Shown: positions 1-6,579, numbered from the stretch's first letter. The stretch is 6,579 nucleotides of DNA from Desulfobacterales bacterium (GCA_022361095.1 JAKSBO010000356.1:1-6579); one strand, 5' to 3'. The notes: a model not told the origin generated them from the letters alone. Translations and numbers: made by a program.

Positions 1-208
1 GCAAATCAAGATCAACACAGGAACGCTCATCCATCCCGATAACCATCACACTGGGCGGCACTCTCCTTTGCCCCCTCAGTTTAAACAGCAGATCCAGCCC
101 AACGGTCTCCTCAATACTGAACCCTGCCGGGGAGAAGCTGAACATGAGCCCCGCCATACCGGTTATGACACCCATAACGACGATTTTAGCTGAACGGTTC
201 ACCGGCAC
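1..208 (-). CDS. CHASE2-domain membrane sensor protein, N-terminal fragment
   Basis: Partial gene; 69 residues are visible before the left edge cuts it. The frame opens with GTG at 208. A hydrophobic segment follows (about residues 8-25, IVVMGVITGMAGLMF), then the typical CHASE2 opening: GLDLLFKLRG (37-46), a basic/proline stretch (QRRVPPS), and the beta strand VMVIGMDERS (54-63), which resembles the family's DLLFxLRG...VVVxxID pattern. CHASE2 is an extracytoplasmic sensor domain, normally followed by three membrane helices and a cyclase, kinase or other output. The output module is outside the window, so function cannot be named. GTG at 208 is chosen because the nearest ATG in the leader is out of frame and hits a stop after six codons. 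A G-run (GGGGG) sits just upstream as a weak ribosome site. It lies 19 nt after the response regulator and is probably the third gene of that operon. The domain call is fairly sure; the start is less so. Confidence 0.75.
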   Translation of the reverse strand, partial: MPVNRSAKIVVMGVITGMAGLMFSFSPAGFSIEETVGLDLLFKLRGQRRVPPSVMVIGMDERSCVDLDL

Positions 209-227
209 TGCGCCCCCATGGTAGTTC

Positions 228-1634
228 TTAAATTTGGACCCCGTACTTTTTAACCAGGGAGTAAAAATGGGATTTGGACAGGCCGGACAGACTGAGGATA
301 CGTTTGACATCCCCGTTTGTGGCGGCAATGATCTGCTCCAGGTAGTGCTGCTCCATTTGCTGTTTCCACTCCTTGAATCCGGGAATGCCGCCCTGAAAAA
401 AGGGGCCGGGGCCGGATACGGTCTCTTCCGGCACCCGGGACATCTGTCCCTTTTCAATGGATGCCCGGGCCACCTGGATTCTGACGTCACCGGGCAGGTG
501 CATGGCATAAAGGGTGGCTTCCGTCCCCGAGGCCACAAAGGCGGTTTCAAGCACGTTAAACAGCTCTCTGACGTTACCGGGCCAGGGATAGGCGTTCAGG
601 GTATCAAAGAATCCCTGCTCGATTTTTTTGGAAGCCTGGTTGTTCTCTTTGCAAAGTCGGCCGACCTTAAACCGGGTAAGCGCCTCAATATCCGGGCCCC
701 GGCGGCGCAAAGGCGGCAGGGGCAGATGGATGGTGCGAAGGCGGTAAAGCAGATCCCTGCGAAAGGTACCGTTCTCCACCATGGCGTCCAGGTCCCGGTT
801 GGTGGCGGCCATAAGCCGAAAGTCGCTGGAGATCTCTTTGGCATCCCCCAAAGGGCGAAACCGCTTCTCCTGGAGAATGCGCAAAAAGGATTTCTGGGCG
901 GATAGTGGCATCTCCCCGACCTCATCTAAAAACAAGGTGCCCTGGTCCGCAAGTTTCACAAGGCCGTCCCGGCGCTCCACCGCCCCGGTGAACGCGCCCT
1001 TGCGGTGGCCGAACAGGGTGCTCTCCATCAGGGTTTCGGTTAAAAACGCGCAATCCACCACGATAAACCCCTTATCTTTTCTCACACTGTTGGCATGGAT
1101 GGTCTGGGCAAACAGCTCTTTGCCGGTGCCGGTCTCCCCTGTGATCAGTACAGGCGCGCCGGACCCCGCCCCCTGGGCCATGATCTCAAAACACTTGCGC
1201 ATGGGGGCGGACCGGCCTATGATCCGGTCCAGATCCAGGCTCACGGCCTGCTGCCTGCTCTCTCTCTCCTGCCGGTACTTCAATGCCCGGGATAGACTTG
1301 CCCGGGTCTCCTTGATGGAGGTGGGTTTAACAATATAGTCCCAAACCCCTTCGGTGATGGCGGTCTCGGCCCCGGCCGGATCACCCAGGCCCGTGATGAT
1401 AAATATTTCAGGGCCGGATTTGGATGCCTCCTTGATCCGGGACAACGCCTCAAGCCCGTTGCCGTCGGGCAGACCCACATCCAGCAGCAAAATATCCACA
1501 TCCTGCTCTCCAAGAATCCGGATGCCCTGTTCCAGGGTGCCTGCGGCCAGAAAGTCGTGTTCCATGCGCATCACCAGACTTTTCATGGTGTCGCAAAAAT
1601 TATCGTCGTCATCTATGATTAAAATCAATGCCAT
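228..1634 (-). CDS. Sigma54-dependent response regulator (REC - AAA+ - Fis-type HTH), NtrC/AtoC/ZraR-like
   Basis: Cytoplasmic transcription activator of 468 residues, normal length for the NtrC family. Receiver domain about 1-120: acidic cluster D8-D11, phosphoacceptor D52 in LLLDVGLPDGNG, T81 and K103 (VKP). Sigma54-interaction AAA+ domain about 137-365: Walker A GETGTGKE (166-173), GAFTGA loop (213-218), Walker B GTLFLDEV (232-239), arginine-finger segment FRRDLLYRL (291-299), sensor II WPGNVREL (351-358). A Gly/Pro-rich linker (about 400-420) leads to a C-terminal Fis-type helix-turn-helix (about 440-465, ending SHFYSLVKKYG). All catalytic motifs look intact, so it should hydrolyse ATP and open sigma54 promoters after phosphorylation. 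The frame runs open to an upstream ATG at 1706, but the receiver starts at MALILIIDDD, and the ATG at 1634 has a GAGG ribosome site five nt upstream. It follows the hybrid kinase by 7 nt, so that kinase is the likely phosphodonor. Target genes are unknown. Confidence 0.95.
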   Translation of the reverse strand: MALILIIDDDDNFCDTMKSLVMRMEHDFLAAGTLEQGIRILGEQDVDILLLDVGLPDGNGLEALSRIKEASKSGPEIFIITGLGDPAGAETAITEGVWDYIVKPTSIKETRASLSRALKYRQERESRQQAVSLDLDRIIGRSAPMRKCFEIMAQGAGSGAPVLITGETGTGKELFAQTIHANSVRKDKGFIVVDCAFLTETLMESTLFGHRKGAFTGAVERRDGLVKLADQGTLFLDEVGEMPLSAQKSFLRILQEKRFRPLGDAKEISSDFRLMAATNRDLDAMVENGTFRRDLLYRLRTIHLPLPPLRRRGPDIEALTRFKVGRLCKENNQASKKIEQGFFDTLNAYPWPGNVRELFNVLETAFVASGTEATLYAMHLPGDVRIQVARASIEKGQMSRVPEETVSGPGPFFQGGIPGFKEWKQQMEQHYLEQIIAATNGDVKRILSLSGLSKSHFYSLVKKYGVQI

Positions 1635-1639
1635 GGCTG

Positions 1640-1643
1640 CCTC
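1640..1643 (-). promoter_or_regulatory. Ribosome binding site of the response regulator, overlapping the kinase stop codon
   Basis: On the minus strand the sequence reads TTGAGGCAGCCATG. GAGG lies five nt before the ATG at 1634, and the TGA stop of the kinase (1644-1642) shares its GA with this GAGG. This decides the regulator start over the upstream in-frame ATG codons and suggests that ribosomes ending the kinase help start the regulator (inference). Confidence 0.7.
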
Positions 1644-4326
1644 AATGGGATTTTGCCGGGGGGCAGAGCACATCGTTGATGCCCCGGGATAAAATGCCCT
1701 TATCATAGGGTTTTACAATGAACTGCTTGATATTGGACGACTCCTGCCGGCTGAATTCCACATTTCGCCCCGACACCATAATCACGGGCAGCCCCGGCAG
1801 AATCCGTGCCAGTTGCCGGGCCAGTTCCAGGCCGGAAATTTTCGGCATGTCATAGTCGGTGATGACCAGATCAAAGCCCGACGGATTTTGCCGGATCAGT
1901 GCCAGGGCCTGGCTTGCGCTGTCAGCAGCGGTAACCAGGTAACCCAGTTTTTCGATGATCCGGGGCACGCTTTGGCGCTGTTCCGGGTCGTCCTCCACAA
2001 AAAGAATGGTGCCCTGGCCCAGGCAGACGTTGCTTTCCGACGGCCGCTCCTCGTCCTCCACCTGGTCCATGCGGGGTAAAAGCACCGTAAACCGCGTCAG
2101 GTCATAGGCTTTGCTGGTCAGGGAAATGCCCCCGTTATGGCCCTGTACAATACCGTGGACCATGGAAAGTCCCAGGCCCGATCCGATATTTTTGCCCTTG
2201 GTGGAGAAAAAGGGGTCAAACACCTTGTCCAGGATTTCAGGATCAATGCCGGGCCCGTTGTCCGAGACGGCCAGTTCAACATAGTGGCCCGGTGGCAGGT
2301 TAAACGCGTCATCTTTATCCGGGGTTGAATCGGTTAACACCCGTTCACCCAGCGTGACCTCAATACGGCCGCTTTTTCCCCCCAGGGCCTGGAAAGCATT
2401 GGTACACAGGTTCATCACCACCTGGTGAATCTGGATGGCGTCCCCCCGGCACATGAATTTGCCCCGGCCCATATTTTTGACCACCTCAATATTACCGGGA
2501 AGCGATGTCTCAACCAGGGCCATGGCGTCTTTGACCACCCGGGCCAGATCCAGTTTTCTGAACCGGACATGGCCGGGCCGGCTGAAGGTGAGAATCTGTT
2601 TGACCAGTTCCGCACCCCGCCTGCCTGCCGAAAGTACCCGGGCAAGATCCTGGTGGGTCAGGGACTTTTCTGGCACATCATCCATGGCAAGCTCGGTGGA
2701 GTTGATGATGGAGGTTAAAATGTTGTTGAAATCATGGGCAATGCCCCCGGACAGGATACCCAATGCTTCCATTTTCTGGGCCTGGGTCAGTTGTTTTTCC
2801 AGGTTGATTTTTTTGGTGATATCCTCGGCCGTGCTCAGCACGCCCGCCACCCGGTTTTTTTTATCAAGCAGGGGGACTTTATTGATCTCCAGCCACACCT
2901 GTTCCTGGTCGCTGCGCTGAATTTTCAGCAGCCGGGCATGGAACGGTGCCGCCGTTTCAAGCACTTCACGGCCCAGTTGCCGGGACTCTTCGGCGGTGTG
3001 TGCCAAGTCCGGCACCGATGAAATATCCCGGTTGATGATATCACCTTTGTCCCGGATTCTAAAAAATTTGATGAACGAGAGATTCACATCCACCAGGTTC
3101 AGATTCATATCCTGCCAGAAAACCAGGTGGGGGATATTATCCAGAATGAGCTGGAGCTGCATTTTGGATTTTTCCATGGCCAGGTTGGCCCTTTTTTTCT
3201 GGGCCATGCTGACGGCCAAAAGCACCACCATGCAGGTCAGTACAAAAAGCCCTGAAATAATCAGCCAGAAAATCCCCCGGTTAAGCCGGTAAAAATCATA
3301 GGGCTCGTTAATGATCCTGCTGCCTGGAGGCAGCAATGACCTATCCGCCCCCAGCCGTTTGAGGACATTATGATCAAAAATATAGGCGTGGCCTTCACCT
3401 GTTATCACAGGGATCAGGGCCGGATCTTCGCCGTCCAGAATACGCAGGGCCAGCCGGCCGGCCGCCTTTCCCTGGGCCAGGCCCGAGGCGAGTTTCCCCC
3501 CCACAATGCCGGTTCCCATGAGAAACTCCCAGGACGAATACACAGGCTGTTTTGTGGCCCGGCAGATCATGGCGGCAATCTCCTGAATGCTGTACCGGTT
3601 GGCCCCCTCCCTTTCGGACCCCCCCGGCACAATGTAGAGCAGGGTATCCCGTGACAGGCCGGCCAGGTAGTCCGGCGTACCGGTTTTAAGCGTCTGCAGT
3701 TGAAATCCCGTTTTAAAATTAAAGGAGAAATCAATTTCTTCCTGTTTAATGGTCTGGCGGATCTCCTTTATAATGGCCCGGGAAGTGACACTGTCACTGC
3801 CGAGGATCACCATTTTCCGTGCATCAGGATGTAACCGGCGGATAATTTCCATATTCTCCTTAAATGCAACGGTCTCTGCAATACCGGTGATAACCGGCAC
3901 GCCTTCGATCATGGAATGAAGATAGTTGTTGATGCCGCAAAACACAATGGGCACATCGGCAAACAGTTCGGATCGATACTTCAGCGCAAAATCCAGGGCG
4001 TTGTTGTCCGATGTAATGATAACGTCAAACCGGTCCCGGACAAACTTGGCTTTAAAATAGTTGAACAATATCGCTTGCATTAATTCATTTTCATACCGTT
4101 TGGCATCCAGATACTCCGTCTGGAAATTCAGACTCTGGCTCTCCACGGGAAGCACCGACCGGATGCCTTCAAGAATATTATCAGACCAGGGATACCCATT
4201 GTTGTAAGAATTTATGTAAAGAATCCGCTGGCTCCTGCGGCCGGCGGATTCCCGGGCTCCGGCGCAACAGAGAGCGGTGTTTGCCAAGAGCCAAATGGCG
4301 GCAATATATATATAACATTTGGGCAT
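1642..4326 (-). CDS. Hybrid sensor histidine kinase with periplasmic ABC substrate-binding-like sensor, PAS, HisKA, HATPase and receiver
   Basis: Inner-membrane sensor kinase of 894 residues. Order: signal peptide or first membrane helix (about 4-22, YIYIAAIWLLANTALCCAG); periplasmic region about 33-345 resembling the ABC_sub_bind (TrpX-like) family, with RILYINSYNNGYPWSDNI, DVIITSDNNALDFAL and DVPIVFCGINN; membrane helix about 351-374; short coiled linker; PAS about 388-505; HisKA with phosphoacceptor H531 in GGIAHDFNNIL (NtrB-like); HATPase_c with N box NLCTNAFQAL (639-648), DNGPGID (689-695) and GSGLGL (715-720); receiver about 772-887 with acidic pair D779/D780, phosphoacceptor D824 (TDYDMP), S852 and K872. 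All key residues are present. Expected role: bind a small periplasmic ligand, autophosphorylate, and signal to the adjacent NtrC-like regulator. The ligand is unknown; the TrpX-like fold does not settle it. No lipobox fits the N-terminus. The ribosome site is weak (only GGGA about 10 nt upstream), and no better in-frame start is seen. First gene of the leftward operon. Confidence 0.93.
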   Translation of the reverse strand: MPKCYIYIAAIWLLANTALCCAGARESAGRRSQRILYINSYNNGYPWSDNILEGIRSVLPVESQSLNFQTEYLDAKRYENELMQAILFNYFKAKFVRDRFDVIITSDNNALDFALKYRSELFADVPIVFCGINNYLHSMIEGVPVITGIAETVAFKENMEIIRRLHPDARKMVILGSDSVTSRAIIKEIRQTIKQEEIDFSFNFKTGFQLQTLKTGTPDYLAGLSRDTLLYIVPGGSEREGANRYSIQEIAAMICRATKQPVYSSWEFLMGTGIVGGKLASGLAQGKAAGRLALRILDGEDPALIPVITGEGHAYIFDHNVLKRLGADRSLLPPGSRIINEPYDFYRLNRGIFWLIISGLFVLTCMVVLLAVSMAQKKRANLAMEKSKMQLQLILDNIPHLVFWQDMNLNLVDVNLSFIKFFRIRDKGDIINRDISSVPDLAHTAEESRQLGREVLETAAPFHARLLKIQRSDQEQVWLEINKVPLLDKKNRVAGVLSTAEDITKKINLEKQLTQAQKMEALGILSGGIAHDFNNILTSIINSTELAMDDVPEKSLTHQDLARVLSAGRRGAELVKQILTFSRPGHVRFRKLDLARVVKDAMALVETSLPGNIEVVKNMGRGKFMCRGDAIQIHQVVMNLCTNAFQALGGKSGRIEVTLGERVLTDSTPDKDDAFNLPPGHYVELAVSDNGPGIDPEILDKVFDPFFSTKGKNIGSGLGLSMVHGIVQGHNGGISLTSKAYDLTRFTVLLPRMDQVEDEERPSESNVCLGQGTILFVEDDPEQRQSVPRIIEKLGYLVTAADSASQALALIRQNPSGFDLVITDYDMPKISGLELARQLARILPGLPVIMVSGRNVEFSRQESSNIKQFIVKPYDKGILSRGINDVLCPPAKSH
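4304..4314. repeat. Short (AT)n dinucleotide tract in the kinase signal-peptide codons
   Basis: An 11-bp alternating A/T run (five and a half AT units) encodes the YIYI part of the kinase N-terminus. It is near the lower limit for slippage, so phase variation is only a remote possibility. Confidence 0.4.
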
Positions 4327-4370
4327 AAAGGGGTAATCCCGATTTAAAACCTAGGTTAATGAAGAATCCT

Positions 4371-4400
4371 ATAATACCTGAAAAGCATGTTTTTTGGCAA
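4371..4400 (-). promoter_or_regulatory. Candidate sigma70-type promoter for the kinase operon
   Basis: On the minus strand, TTGCCA (4400-4395, one mismatch to TTGACA) is followed after 18 nt by TATTAT (4376-4371, one mismatch to TATAAT). Transcription would begin near 4364, leaving an untranslated leader of about 38 nt before the ATG at 4326. Position and quality fit the main promoter of the three-gene operon; there is no experimental support in the sequence itself. Confidence 0.5.
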
Positions 4401-4431
4401 TGGCCGGTTCATGAGGAGAAAAGAAAGTAAA

Positions 4432-4448
4432 AAACTGACTTACAGTTT
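4432..4448. repeat. Perfect 6-bp inverted repeat, possible operator
   Basis: AAACTG-ACTTA-CAGTTT: arms 4432-4437 and 4443-4448, spacer 5 bp. It lies about 32 bp upstream of the leftward -35 element and about 89 bp upstream of the first rightward candidate -35, a plausible place for an activator or repressor dimer. It does not precede a T-run and is not at a gene end, so it is not a terminator. Which protein binds it, if any, is unknown. Confidence 0.35.
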
Positions 4449-4536
4449 AGGGCATGGTTTACTACTCTAATATCAAATCGATATGAAGAGCCCTTATAAA
4501 TGTTATCCCGAGCTTTAATATTCCCTGTTCCAGAAA

Positions 4537-4564
4537 TTGAACGGAGATATTAAAAACATTTAAT
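4537..4564 (+). promoter_or_regulatory. Candidate distal promoter for the chemoreceptor
   Basis: TTGAAC (4537-4542, four of six to TTGACA), 16-nt spacer, TTTAAT (4559-4564, five of six to TATAAT). In AT-rich DNA such matches arise easily, so this is tentative. Confidence 0.3.
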
Positions 4565-4592
4565 TTTAGAGGGCATCCGACTTTTTTATAAT
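4565..4592 (+). promoter_or_regulatory. Candidate proximal promoter for the chemoreceptor
   Basis: A perfect TATAAT (4587-4592) is preceded after 16 nt by TTTAGA (4565-4570, four of six to TTGACA). It directly abuts the distal candidate. Transcription would begin near 4599, about 70 nt before the ATG. The consensus -10 makes this the stronger rightward candidate. No sigma28 (flagellar) promoter pattern was recognised. Confidence 0.4.
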
Positions 4593-4654
4593 GGTAAAGC
4601 CATTTATCCCTGATTTGACCCTGAGGACGATAATTTCTATATCAGCTTAAAAAA

Positions 4655-4658
4655 GGAG
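4655..4658 (+). promoter_or_regulatory. Ribosome binding site of the chemoreceptor
   Basis: AAAAGGAGAA centred on GGAG, 11 nt before the ATG at 4670. The spacing is slightly long but the match is good. It fixes the start at 4670 rather than the in-frame ATG at 4706, which has no such site and would remove the basic residues before TM1. Confidence 0.7.
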
Positions 4659-4669
4659 AAAAATCTATT

Positions 4670-6579
4670 ATGATTTTAAACTCGTTGACTTTAAAAATTA
4701 AATTAATGATCTATGGTATTTTACTTAGTGTTATCCCTATTGTGTTAATTTTTCTGATCTCTTTTTTCCAGGATGCCCAAACTGAAAAATTTGTGAAGCG
4801 CGAAACCTCAAACCTGACTATTGAAAACTTTGAGCATCTGGTTAAAGGCGTATATTCAACCTGCAAGACCAGTCAGGAACAGGTCCAAAATGCAGTCAAC
4901 ACCTCTTTAAACGTGGCCCGGGATATCATTAAACAACAGGGCGCTGTAGAGTTGTCCAATGAAACCATTGAATGGCGGGCTGTGAATCAATATACGAAAG
5001 AGAAACAAACTGTTTCACTTCCCAAAATTATTTTCGGCGGGGAATGGATCGGAAAAACAGATGATATGTCGGAAAAATCGTTAATTGTTGATAAAGTCAA
5101 ATCGCTGGTTGGGGGCACATGTACGATATTTCAGCGTTTAGACCAAGCGGGAAGCATGTTGCGGGTTGCGACAAACGTAGTAAAAAAAGACGGAAAGAGA
5201 GCCGTAGGAACCTATATCCCTGCAATCAATCCCGGCGGAAAACCAAATCCGGTCATCAAAGATGTTCTTAATGGCACAACATTCAGGGGCCGGGCGTTTG
5301 TCGTTGACAAATGGTATATCACAGCATACGAACCGATATATGACAACAATCGGCATGTCGTGGGTGTCCTTTATGTGGGCATCCCCCAAGAAAGTGTACT
5401 TAGTCTTAGAAAAGCAGTAATGAATACTAAAGTAGGCAAAACAGGATATGCTTATGTCATTGATTCCCAAGGAAATTACGTCATTTCACATCAAGGTCAA
5501 ACGGATGGGGAAAATATCCTTGAATACCAATCCGAGGATGGTTCCTTTCCGATAAAGGATTTAATCAAAACCGCACGCGCCTTGCAGGAAAACAGTGTCG
5601 GCGAAATGAGATACAGATGGAATACCAAAGACGTCAACGGCGAGACGGAGAAAGTAATAAGGTTTATGTATTTTCAACCCTGGGACTGGATTATTTGCGC
5701 GGGAATGCCGGCTGATGAATTTGATTTCATCAACAATAAATTAGACAAGATTAACGCAGACAAGGGAAAATTTCAAATTTTAGTCATTGTCATGGCGCTG
5801 CTCCTTGTAACCCTTATTTGGTATTTTGTTGCGAAAACCATCACGGCTCCGTTGATTAAAGGTGTCTCCTTTGCAAAAACAATGTCGGAAGGAGACTTCA
5901 CGAGATCTCTTGATGTCAGCCAGCGTGATGAAATCGGAACGTTGTCAACCGCCTTGAACACCATGTCGGCCAGTTTACAGGAAATGATCAGGAATATATT
6001 TCAAACAACCCAGACCTTGACATCTTCTGCTGAAGACCTTTCATCTATTTCAGAGCAGTTTTCAGCAAATTCCGAAAAATCCGCGGAAAAAGCAAACAGC
6101 GTATCTGCATCAGCACAAAAAATGGCTACGAATATGAATAGCGTGGCTGCGGCAACCGAGCAGACGACCGCCAATATCCAAATGATTGTTTCCGCTGCCG
6201 AAGAAATGTCCTCCACCATAAACGAAATTGCAAATAATACAGCCAAGGGCAGTGAAACAACAAACACGGCCGTTGAGACGGCAAAAGAGGTCTCTCAAAA
6301 AGTGGGTGAGCTTGGAAAAAGCGCATCTGAGATCAGCAAGGTAACTGATACGATTTCAGATATTTCCGAGCAGACCAATCTTCTTGCCCTGAACGCTACA
6401 ATTGAAGCTGCAAGAGCAGGCGAAGCAGGTAAGGGATTTGCCGTTGTTGCCGGAGAAATTAAAGATCTTGCCCAGCAGACAGCAGAAGCGACAAATGAAA
6501 TAGGCAATAAGATAACCGCTGTCCAAACAACAACCAATGAATCTGTCACCGCAATTAATTCTATTGTAAGTATCATCAA
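4670..6579 (+). CDS. Methyl-accepting chemotaxis protein with double Cache sensor, HAMP and MCP signalling domain (3' end cut)
   Basis: Inner-membrane chemoreceptor; 636 residues visible with no stop before the right edge. TM1 about 12-33 (short basic N-terminus, [20 protein letters not shown]). Periplasmic region about 36-365 resembles the Cache 3/Cache 2 fusion type: a long helix (about 45-92), a first lobe with [20 protein letters not shown] (204-223), and a second lobe with [20 protein letters not shown] (256-275) and [12 protein letters not shown] (336-347). TM2 about 368-388; HAMP about 389-440 (RDEIG near its end). The signalling helix bundle follows, with methylation-like pairs E497/Q498 (AATEQTTA) and E511/E512 (SAAEEMSS), 14 residues apart. 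The hairpin tip [20 protein letters not shown] (567-586), followed by [11 protein letters not shown], is the region that contacts CheA and CheW. The protein should bind a small ligand through Cache and control CheA activity. The ligand is unknown. It is transcribed away from the kinase operon. Codon use is more AT-rich than in the left operon. Confidence 0.94.
   Translation, partial: MILNSLTLKIKLMIYGILLSVIPIVLIFLISFFQDAQTEKFVKRETSNLTIENFEHLVKGVYSTCKTSQEQVQNAVNTSLNVARDIIKQQGAVELSNETIEWRAVNQYTKEKQTVSLPKIIFGGEWIGKTDDMSEKSLIVDKVKSLVGGTCTIFQRLDQAGSMLRVATNVVKKDGKRAVGTYIPAINPGGKPNPVIKDVLNGTTFRGRAFVVDKWYITAYEPIYDNNRHVVGVLYVGIPQESVLSLRKAVMNTKVGKTGYAYVIDSQGNYVISHQGQTDGENILEYQSEDGSFPIKDLIKTARALQENSVGEMRYRWNTKDVNGETEKVIRFMYFQPWDWIICAGMPADEFDFINNKLDKINADKGKFQILVIVMALLLVTLIWYFVAKTITAPLIKGVSFAKTMSEGDFTRSLDVSQRDEIGTLSTALNTMSASLQEMIRNIFQTTQTLTSSAEDLSSISEQFSANSEKSAEKANSVSASAQKMATNMNSVAAATEQTTANIQMIVSAAEEMSSTINEIANNTAKGSETTNTAVETAKEVSQKVGELGKSASEISKVTDTISDISEQTNLLALNATIEAARAGEAGKGFAVVAGEIKDLAQQTAEATNEIGNKITAVQTTTNESVTAINSIVSII

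Larger units (their letters stand above)
4327..4669. other. Divergent intergenic region between the kinase operon and the chemoreceptor
   Basis: 343 bp of AT-rich non-coding DNA separate two head-to-head start codons, so promoters for both directions must lie here unless transcription enters from outside. It contains a leftward sigma70-like promoter, two tandem rightward candidates, a 6-bp inverted repeat (4432-4448), a looser ATATC-N5-GATAT repeat (4470-4484) and a good ribosome site next to the chemoreceptor. No tRNA, riboswitch-like fold or convincing small gene was seen. A hand scan for GG-N10-GC on both strands gave only one poor sigma54-like match (minus strand, 4512-4525). Confidence 0.7.

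Noticed and set aside
234..905. Long plus-strand open frame opposite the response regulator
   Set aside because: It is the antisense of a gene with intact AAA+ motifs; its translation has no recognisable domain and reflects GC-rich codon structure.
781..1338. Plus-strand open frame of 185 codons
   Set aside because: Antisense shadow of the Walker A and GAFTGA part of the regulator; Ser/Arg-rich composition typical of a reversed frame.
1635..1706. N-terminal extension of the response regulator to the ATG at 1706
   Set aside because: The extra 24 residues overlap the end of the kinase, are not receiver-like, and the ATG at 1634 has its own good ribosome site.
4331..4340. GGGTAATCCC palindrome-like element in the kinase leader
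   Set aside because: Only three paired bases per arm and a mismatched centre; too short to call an operator or hairpin.
4411..4470. Small plus-strand frame of 19 codons starting MRRKESKK
   Set aside because: No ribosome site upstream, no recognisable peptide, and it overlaps the inverted repeat; length is well within chance.
4512..4525. Minus-strand GG-N10-GC spacing resembling a sigma54 promoter
   Set aside because: Only the invariant dinucleotides match; the surrounding bases (GGGAATATTAAAGC) do not follow TGGCAC-N5-TTGC, and it lies about 190 nt from the kinase start.
4527..4542. GTTC-N8-GAAC dyad, considered as a LexA-type box
   Set aside because: The half-site orientation is opposite to GAAC-N4-GTTC boxes and it does not match CTGT-N8-ACAG; four-base arms are likely by chance.
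5138..5470. Minus-strand open frame opposite the chemoreceptor Cache region
   Set aside because: The plus strand encodes a continuous Cache-type domain here; the minus frame is a shadow.
6001..6579. Minus-strand open frames opposite the MCP signalling domain
   Set aside because: They mirror the highly conserved receptor helices; the Ala/Ser/Val-rich hydrophobic translations arise from reversed Ala/Thr/Glu codons.

Overview
The window looks like a piece of a Desulfobacterota-type chromosome (sulfate reducers such as Desulfobacter relatives). That is an inference from the style of the proteins (a periplasmic-binding-protein sensor kinase, an NtrC-like regulator, a CHASE2 protein and a Cache-type chemoreceptor) and cannot be proved from this sequence. 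No RNA genes, mobile elements or CRISPR arrays were seen.

Left block (1-4326, minus strand): a tightly packed signalling operon read right to left. It starts with a membrane hybrid histidine kinase (4326 to 1642) that has an ABC-type substrate-binding-like periplasmic sensor, a PAS domain, a kinase core and a C-terminal receiver. After 7 nt comes a 468-residue NtrC-family response regulator (1634 to 228). After a further 19 nt comes the start of a CHASE2 sensor protein (208 to beyond the left edge). The kinase stop codon lies inside the regulator's Shine-Dalgarno sequence, which suggests translational coupling.

Centre (4327-4669): a 343-bp divergent intergenic region. It holds a fair sigma70-like promoter pointing left to the kinase, two tandem weaker candidates pointing right, and a perfect 6-bp inverted repeat that could be an operator. 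A hand scan for the GG-N10-GC signature of sigma54 promoters found no convincing site on either strand, although the regulator has an intact GAFTGA loop.

Right block (4670-6579, plus strand): a methyl-accepting chemotaxis protein, cut by the right edge after 636 residues. It has TM1, a large double Cache ligand-binding region, TM2, HAMP, and a signalling domain including the conserved hairpin tip. Its base composition is visibly more AT-rich than the left operon.

Together, the region carries three different extracytoplasmic sensing modules (SBP-like, CHASE2, double Cache). They feed a two-component/sigma54 transcription route, an unknown CHASE2 output, and chemotaxis. All families are known; the unusual part is the combination and the unresolved wiring.
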